Shown in pieces: positions 57,409 through 64,000 of a stretch of 64,000 nt of DNA (positions are counted from its first letter, which is position 1; each line of letters starts with the position of its first letter). The notes beneath the pieces were generated by a model. That model saw only the letters and a program-made list of their open reading frames with translations. It was not told the DNA's origin and ran no database searches. The translations under genes were made by a program, and so were the position numbers. Source of the DNA: Bradyrhizobium sp. WD16 (GTDB lineage: Bacteria > Pseudomonadota > Alphaproteobacteria > Rhizobiales > Xanthobacteraceae); the NCBI RefSeq assembly GCF_024181725.1, contig NZ_CP028908.1:124001-188000 (forward strand), given 5' to 3'.

Positions 57409-58255
57409 CGGCTGTCCCCTTGGATATCCGCTCGGCGCCTCGGCCTTGGCCATCGGCTTCGACTGCAGCCTGACCAGGGCGTCACGCAGCCTCGCCCACG
57501 GTCGGGATGGCGCGCATCTTCAGCCGCTCGACAACGAGCTCCTCGCCGGCGCCACCTTCGCCTTCTCATCGCGTCCTCCTTAATCCGCCATCGCGCGCGC
57601 GATTTCGCGCAGCATCCGGCCAAGATCGCCGCGATCGGCCCCCGGGCAGGCCGCGCGCCGTGTGCAGCCGCTCGATGATCTCGGCGCACTGGCCGGCGTC
57701 GGCGTGAATTTGAGACGGGAGCCGCCGCGGGTCGGCGCCACGATGAAGGCTTCGACGCCGCCGATCACCGGCAATGCCGGCCGTGCCGACGTCAAGGCCG
57801 GTCGGACCGCTCACGCACGCCCGGTCCGAGATTGACCAGCCAGCCGCCCGCCGACCAGCAGGAGAAAACCCAGGATAATCCGCGCCATTTTCATGAGCCA
57901 CCCCCGCACAACGCATCGCTTGCCCGGTTGCCGGCGACGAAATCAACCGTTCGGAAAGCCGCAGAGACGATCGGGACTAATTAGCAAGAAATGGGATTGC
58001 GACCTTGACGTCCATCAATCATTTGGTCGGCCTGCTCGAACCCGCCGCGATCGTCATCCGCAGGGTGGCTCCACGATCGTCTTGCCGCAATCACAGCAGT
58101 GCGCGCCGTCGAGCGCCATCGCCGGACGAGCGAACGACGTCCGGATCCCCACGCATACAATAATACCTGATTTGCTTCCGCGAGTTGTGTGAATCCCCTC
58201 GGTCAAGCCGGCGGGCGACAGCAGAATGCGCGGCTCGCACGTGCGCTGCCGGCGC
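57409..58255. other. Region of decayed sequence, no intact gene
   Basis: The 847 bp hold only broken frames. On the minus strand an ATG at 57894 begins MKMARIILGFLLLVGG and stops at 57811; a one-base shift would extend it as WLVNLGPGV, suggesting a frameshifted small membrane protein gene. A further minus-strand frame (57580-57795, with VEAFIVAPTRGGSRLKFTP) may be part of the same relic. The stretch 57895-58255 shows nothing recognisable. Confidence 0.4.
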
Positions 58256-58437
58256 GGCGCATAACCCGCTGGCGGCCATTCGTGGTCTTCAAATCGGCAT
58301 GCTTGCCGAGAAAGTCAGCGACCTCGGCCTCCACCGCCTGGGCCAACAGGGCACCCGCCCATGGCGCACAATTCCAGTGAGTTGATCCTCGACGTTTCCT
58401 GGCTGAATCCGCTTGATGATGTCGTCCTTGGTCACGG
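58256..58437 (-). pseudogene. Remnant of an IS256-family transposase N-terminus
   Basis: Read on the minus strand from 58437, the sequence gives TKDDIIKRIQPGNVEDQLT and, after frame shifts, [22 protein letters not shown] and NGRQRV, matching residues about 18-75 of the intact transposase at 60571. Nucleotide identity is high but not complete, and neither inverted repeat is present. So it is an older, truncated relative, not a copy of the intact IS. Confidence 0.88.
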
Positions 58438-58463
58438 CGGGATCACCAACAGGAATTATGCCG

Positions 58464-58910
58464 ATGCCTAACATATCAGAGGTACGAGCGCTCTTTGATC
58501 GATGGGAGCGGGTGTGGCATCGCGGGGAATTTGAGCTGGTCCCAAGTTGTGTTCGCCCGGTCTATATCCGTCATGACGAGACTGGTGATCGTACGGTCGC
58601 CCGGGAGGTCTATGCGGCAGAGCTGGCTGAACTGAAGCAGGGCCGGCCGGACGTCAGGATCATCGTGTATGAACACTGCTTAACCGAAAACAGCGCTTGG
58701 TATCGCTTTACAATGCGATGGACCGATCAGGCGACTGGCGGCGTCTGTACCCGTGCGGGACTTCAGTCGTATCGCATTGAAGAGGGTAAGCTTGCCGAGA
58801 CTTGGGTGGTCTTCCGGCCAATGGGATCAAACTGGAGCGATGCCGTGGCGCAAGACTCTTGGACAAGCCCCGTGGGCGTTAGAGCAGTTGGAGGAAGCCA
58901 CCCATCGTAA
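58464..58910 (+). CDS. SnoaL-like/NTF2-fold protein
   Basis: The ATG at 58464 (AGGAA eight bases before) gives 148 residues; ATG 58458 is possible. The sequence (EVRALFDRWERVWHRGEFELVP, ...AWYRFTMRWTDQATGG, ...GLQSYRIEEGKLAETWVVF) is an NTF2-like cone fold typical of SnoaL-type cyclases, isomerases and ester hydrolases. No partner genes are present. Its upstream region is the IS256 relic, so its original promoter may be lost. Confidence 0.8.
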   Translation: MPNISEVRALFDRWERVWHRGEFELVPSCVRPVYIRHDETGDRTVAREVYAAELAELKQGRPDVRIIVYEHCLTENSAWYRFTMRWTDQATGGVCTRAGLQSYRIEEGKLAETWVVFRPMGSNWSDAVAQDSWTSPVGVRAVGGSHPS

Positions 58911-59245
58911 GTCGCAGTCGCAATCTTGTGCGGATTGCAGCAGCGACACGGTCGATGACCGATTTTAGGCGCGAGTAGAATGCGTGAGGCGCGGCGCTGG
59001 ACAACACCGTAGCAACGACGACGTACCAAGACGTTTCGACAATGAATGCCGCTATCAGCAAACTCAACAGGACCCAATGTGCAGGGCGCCAACGACGCCG
59101 GCCGACACCTCAACTCCTCGACTTCGGCCTCGCTCCAGGGCTCGATCCCCTGTTCGCGGTGCCCGCGCTGGCGCCCGCCGCCGGCTGCACGGGTAGATAG
59201 GACTGCCTATCCCCATTTTGCTCTGTATTTTGACACCGCCTCCAG
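58911..59245. other. Intergenic region, no gene supported
   Basis: Nothing recognisable as a gene, RNA or repeat lies between the SnoaL-like gene and the sigma54-type promoter. An activator-binding site for that promoter would be expected here; I did not find a NifA-type TGT-N10-ACA. Confidence 0.4.
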
Positions 59246-59261
59246 TGGCACACATATTGCT
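59246..59261 (+). promoter_or_regulatory. Predicted sigma54 (RpoN) promoter
   Basis: TGGCAC-ACATA-TTGCT is a full match to the -24/-12 consensus TGGCAC-N5-TTGCW. It lies 45 bp before the GTG of a small exported peptide gene, leaving room for a start site near 59272 and a ribosome site. A sigma70-like TTGACA/CATATT pair overlaps it (59230-59258) and could be an alternative. Confidence 0.65.
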
Positions 59262-59305
59262 TGGAATCCCTGAAAGTCAGCCACGACTGGAAGAGGATTT
59301 GAGAC

Positions 59306-59431
59306 GTGAGATTGATCTTTATCCTGCTGGCACTCGCAGTCTGCCAGGGTGCGACCTGGGCGCGTGACGACGGACGCCCTGCCCGACCGCTGCTCAAGCC
59401 GTTGTTCGACCAGTTGCGCAGTGGGCAGTGA
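59306..59431 (+). CDS. Small exported peptide (41 aa) behind a sigma54-type promoter
   Basis: A GTG preceded by GAAGAGGA opens 41 residues: a signal peptide (RLIFILLALAVCQGATWA) with a plausible cleavage after TWA, then a 23-residue mature part, DDGRPARPLLKPLFDQLRSG plus a final Gln, possibly helical and amphipathic. No family recognised. The combination of promoter, ribosome site and signal peptide makes it credible despite its length. Confidence 0.55.
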   Translation: MRLIFILLALAVCQGATWARDDGRPARPLLKPLFDQLRSGQ

Positions 59432-59437
59432 TCAAGC

Positions 59438-59656
59438 CTGGTGTCCCGGTTCCAACGTTCGCATCAAGCAGCCACCTTCGGGTTGTGCCTAGTGTGGTGG
59501 ATCTGACGCTCGTTTCAGTATTGCAGCGAGTTCTTCGAACGAGCGTCAGATCCAAAACCACACTAGAATCATGATCATTGCTAGTGTCCCCTTGTTTCCA
59601 ACGTTCGTATGAGCGCCTGCTGCAATGGGATACGAACGTTGGAAACGGGACACTAG
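59438..59656. repeat. Twin-hairpin element locus 9: D fragment plus inverted C-D unit
   Basis: A D left arm (59438-59470) is broken off. C hairpin 59489-59566, 14-bp spacer (AATCATGATCATTG) and D hairpin 59581-59656 follow. Loop sequences and spacer are the reverse complement of those at 48408, so the whole unit is inverted. D carries the paired change CCAACG/CGTTGG for CTAACG/CGTTAG. It lies between convergent genes. Confidence 0.9.
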
Positions 59657-59664
59657 CACAAATT

Positions 59665-61937
<2,273 letters not shown>

Positions 61938-62051
61938 AATTGCGAGACATAAGCCACACTAGCTTTTTTGATTTTGCTAGTGTCCCGATGTCTCCGAATG
62001 ACCGTGCGAGGGTGAGGCAAACGAAGCGGTAATTCGGAGACGGGACACTAG

Positions 62052-62353
62052 CGGTCTTCAGGACGCGCTTCGGCTCCCACCTCGTCGTCACCGGGCCTGT
62101 CATCGCAAGTCGGATCTATCCGACTTGCAACATTCAATCAGGACGCAACTCGGCTGCGCCGAGTTGCTATGGACCTCGCTTAGGGAGGCACTGCGCCCCT
62201 CATCGGGGTGGCCGGGACAAGCCCGGCCACGACGAAAGAAAGGGTGCGACGAATGCGGTGGTGGACGGCGGTATTCAGCCTTTGACGAATTCTGCGCGAA
62301 GCAGATCCCAGGCGCGCGCCAGGATGAGGCTCGGCTTCCTCGGCGATAGACTG
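62052..62353. other. Intergenic region with two short palindromes
   Basis: GCAAGTCGGATCTATCCGACTTGC (24 bp; arms 62105-62114 and 62119-62128) is a near relative of the hairpin at 10960. GTGGCCGGG-ACAAG-CCCGGCCAC at 62208-62230 is a palindrome that I recall as frequent in Bradyrhizobium-type genomes. No gene is supported here. Confidence 0.6.
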
Positions 62354-62626
62354 TCAGTCGCTGCAGCCTTGCAGCCTTTCCAAGCGCTGAATGGTATTAA
62401 TCCTATCACGATCGCGATCTGAAAGCGGGACGTCGGACTGATTGTCATACTGACAGCCCGCATTACCAAATGCTCGGATACCGCGCTGGGTATGGAAACA
62501 GTAACCGGCGTCCTTGAAGATACGATTGCGAGCATGCCAGAGCTGACTGCACGAATAAGCATTGGCAGGGCTTGTCGCCATCAAAGCAATCACGATGGCA
62601 ATTGCAGCTTGATATGGCGTCGTCAT
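62354..62626 (-). CDS. Exported YARHG-domain protein
   Basis: The protein has 90 residues. A signal peptide (about 1-23, ending ANA) is followed by YSCSQLWHARNRIFKDAGYC and FHTQRGIRAFGNAGCQYDN, typical of the extracellular YARHG domain with its cysteines, then DRDRINTIQRLERLQGC. A GGGGTAAGAG-type site precedes the ATG. The role of the domain is unknown; peptidoglycan association is suspected in the family. Confidence 0.82.
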   Translation of the reverse strand: MTTPYQAAIAIVIALMATSPANAYSCSQLWHARNRIFKDAGYCFHTQRGIRAFGNAGCQYDNQSDVPLSDRDRDRINTIQRLERLQGCSD

Positions 62627-62788
62627 TGCTCTTACCCCTGTTCGCCCTGGTTGAGGCGATCACTGAATGCATCCTGGCACATTGACACATATCAAAGCCG
62701 AGCCCCGGGCACGAAATCGACGCCGGTCCCTCGGCCGCGTCGCGCGCCTGCACCATTTTCCGCTGTCATCGCCGCGTTCCGCCGATGA

Positions 62789-64000
62789 TCAACGCACGAG
62801 GCACGGCCGCTTGTCGTCGAAGCGCCAGCCCGGAATCAGGAACTGCATCGCCACCGCGTCGTCGCGCGCGCCGAGACCGCGCTTCTTGTAGAGGTCGTGC
62901 GCCGCCTCCAGCGCCGCCCGGTCGATCTCGATGCCGAGCCCCGGCCGGTCGGGAAGCGTGATGGCGCCACCTTCGATCCGCAGCGGCTCCTTCGTCAGGA
63001 ACTGACCGTCCTGCCAGATCCAGTGGGTGTCGATCGCCGTCACCTTGCCCGGCGCCGCCGCGGCGACGTGGCTGAACATCGCCAGCGAGATGTCGAAGTG
63101 GTTGTTGGAATGCGAGCCCCAGGTCAGGCCGTGGTCTCGACAGGTCTGGGCGACGCGGACCGAGCCCTGCATCGTCCAGAAATGCGGATCGGCCAGCGGA
63201 ATATCGACGGCGCCGAGCCGCAGCGCATGGGTGAGCTGGCGCCAGTCGGTGGCGATCATGTTGGTGGCCGTCGGCAGGCCGGTGGCGCGGCGGAACTCGG
63301 CCATGATCTCGCGGCCGGAGAAGCCGCCTTCGGCGCCGCAGGGATCCTCCGCATAGGCGAGCACGCCGTGCATGTCCTTGCACAGCGAGATCGCCTCCTC
63401 CAGCGACCAGGCGCCGTTCGGATCGAGGGTGACGCGGGCCTTGGGGAAACGCCGGGCCAGGGCGGTCACCGCCTCGATCTCCTGCTCGCCGCGCAGCACG
63501 CCGCCTTTCAACTTGAAATCGGCAAAGCCGTAATGATCGTGCGCCGCCTCGGCGAGGCGGACCACGGCGTCCGGCGTCATCGCCTCCTCCTGCCGCAGCC
63601 TGAACCATTCGATCCGCTCGGCCTCGCCGCCGGCGTAAGGCAAGTCGGTCTTGCGGCGGTCGCCGATGTAGAACAGATAGCCCAGCGTCTCGACCCGCCG
63701 GCGCTGGACGCCCTCGCCGAGCAGCGCGGCGACCGGAAGGCCGAGGTGCTGGCCGAGCAGGTCGAGCAGCGCCGATTCCACCGCGGTGAGCGCGTGGATC
63801 GTCACCCGCAGATCGAAGGTCTGCTTGCCGCGGCCGCCGGCGTCGCGATCGGCGAAGCGGGCCCGCATCGCCGCGAGGACATTGTTGCAGGCGCCGATGG
63901 TCTGGCCGACGACGAGCTCGCGCGCGTCTTCCAGGGTCTTGCGGATGGCCTCGCCGCCGGGCACCTCGCCGACGCCGGTATGACCGGCATTGTCGGAGAG
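62789..64000 (-). CDS. gudD: Glucarate dehydratase, 5' end cut by the window
   Basis: The open frame runs off the right edge; 403 residues remain of about 440-450. It is an enolase-superfamily enzyme with [17 protein letters not shown] (catalytic Lys pair), [14 protein letters not shown] and AYAEDPCG metal ligands, TNMIATDW, and the catalytic histidine in [16 protein letters not shown]. It converts D-glucarate to 5-keto-4-deoxyglucarate. The frame continues upstream as [16 protein letters not shown], so the GTG at 63964 is not the start. Confidence 0.94.
   Translation of the reverse strand, partial: LSDNAGHTGVGEVPGGEAIRKTLEDARELVVGQTIGACNNVLAAMRARFADRDAGGRGKQTFDLRVTIHALTAVESALLDLLGQHLGLPVAALLGEGVQRRRVETLGYLFYIGDRRKTDLPYAGGEAERIEWFRLRQEEAMTPDAVVRLAEAAHDHYGFADFKLKGGVLRGEQEIEAVTALARRFPKARVTLDPNGAWSLEEAISLCKDMHGVLAYAEDPCGAEGGFSGREIMAEFRRATGLPTATNMIATDWRQLTHALRLGAVDIPLADPHFWTMQGSVRVAQTCRDHGLTWGSHSNNHFDISLAMFSHVAAAAPGKVTAIDTHWIWQDGQFLTKEPLRIEGGAITLPDRPGLGIEIDRAALEAAHDLYKKRGLGARDDAVAMQFLIPGWRFDDKRPCLVR

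Noticed and set aside
55486-57678. Plus-strand frame (730 codons) opposite the diguanylate cyclase gene
   Set aside because: Covers the real gene in antisense; composition is Arg/His/Asp-rich and has no domain.
59230-59258. Sigma70-type promoter (TTGACA, 17 bp, CATATT)
   Set aside because: Overlaps the much better sigma54 match at 59246-59261; kept only as an alternative in that entry.

Overview
The window is GC-rich DNA from an alphaproteobacterium, most likely a Hyphomicrobiales member of the Bradyrhizobium/Rhodopseudomonas (Nitrobacteraceae) type. The basis is the gene content (CorA-type transporter, DUF1499 protein, LysM envelope protein, RibB with a degenerate RibA half, SfnB-like flavoproteins, tryptophan dioxygenase cluster) and a palindromic repeat common in that group. 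It is chromosomal housekeeping and catabolic DNA without phage or conjugation genes. I saw no rRNA, tRNA or CRISPR. Both ends cut genes: an ECF sigma factor on the left and a glucarate dehydratase on the right.

Layout. 1-8 kb: ECF sigma/anti-sigma pair, J-domain chaperone, envelope lipoprotein, pdxH with an SDR oxidoreductase, CorA transporter, L,D-transpeptidase. 8-16 kb: extensin-like protein, fatty acyl-CoA ligase, and a sulfur-scavenging group (LLM monooxygenase opposite two SfnB/DszC-like oxidoreductases). 16-21 kb: DUF1499 protein, MBL hydrolase, glutaryl-CoA dehydrogenase, RibB. 21-26 kb: kynurenine-pathway cluster (Lrp/AsnC regulator, YitT protein, kynureninase-like enzyme, tryptophan 2,3-dioxygenase, methyltransferase, LysE exporter). 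26-31 kb: ABC-F ATPase, two-component system, small exported proteins. 31-40 kb: cupredoxin relic, amidase, SMP-30 lactonase, MFS transporter, RTX-type glycoside hydrolase, LysM protein. 40-44 kb: four-gene operon (acyltransferase, FtsX-type permease, ATPase, esterase). 44-49 kb: pyruvate kinase and glycerate kinase, LysR, TetR. 49-58 kb: acyltransferase, TMEM175-like channel, FAH-family enzyme, Crp/Fnr regulator, diguanylate cyclase. 58-64 kb: IS256 relic, SnoaL-like protein, a sigma54-preceded small peptide gene, YfcF-like GST, an intact IS256-family element, a YARHG protein, gudD.

The most unusual feature is a family of intergenic twin-hairpin elements at ten loci. Each hairpin is about 75-79 bp and bounded by CTAGTG...CACTAG. 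Hairpins are joined in pairs by a 13-14 bp spacer into units of about 165 bp. There are two unit types, A-B and D-C, with unrelated stems but the same architecture, in both orientations. Stems show compensatory changes between copies. Two genes (corA-like and crp-like) take their stop codon from the element end. A complete 1417-bp IS256-family element sits inside one hairpin with a 9-bp target duplication. No mobilising enzyme for the hairpin family is visible here.
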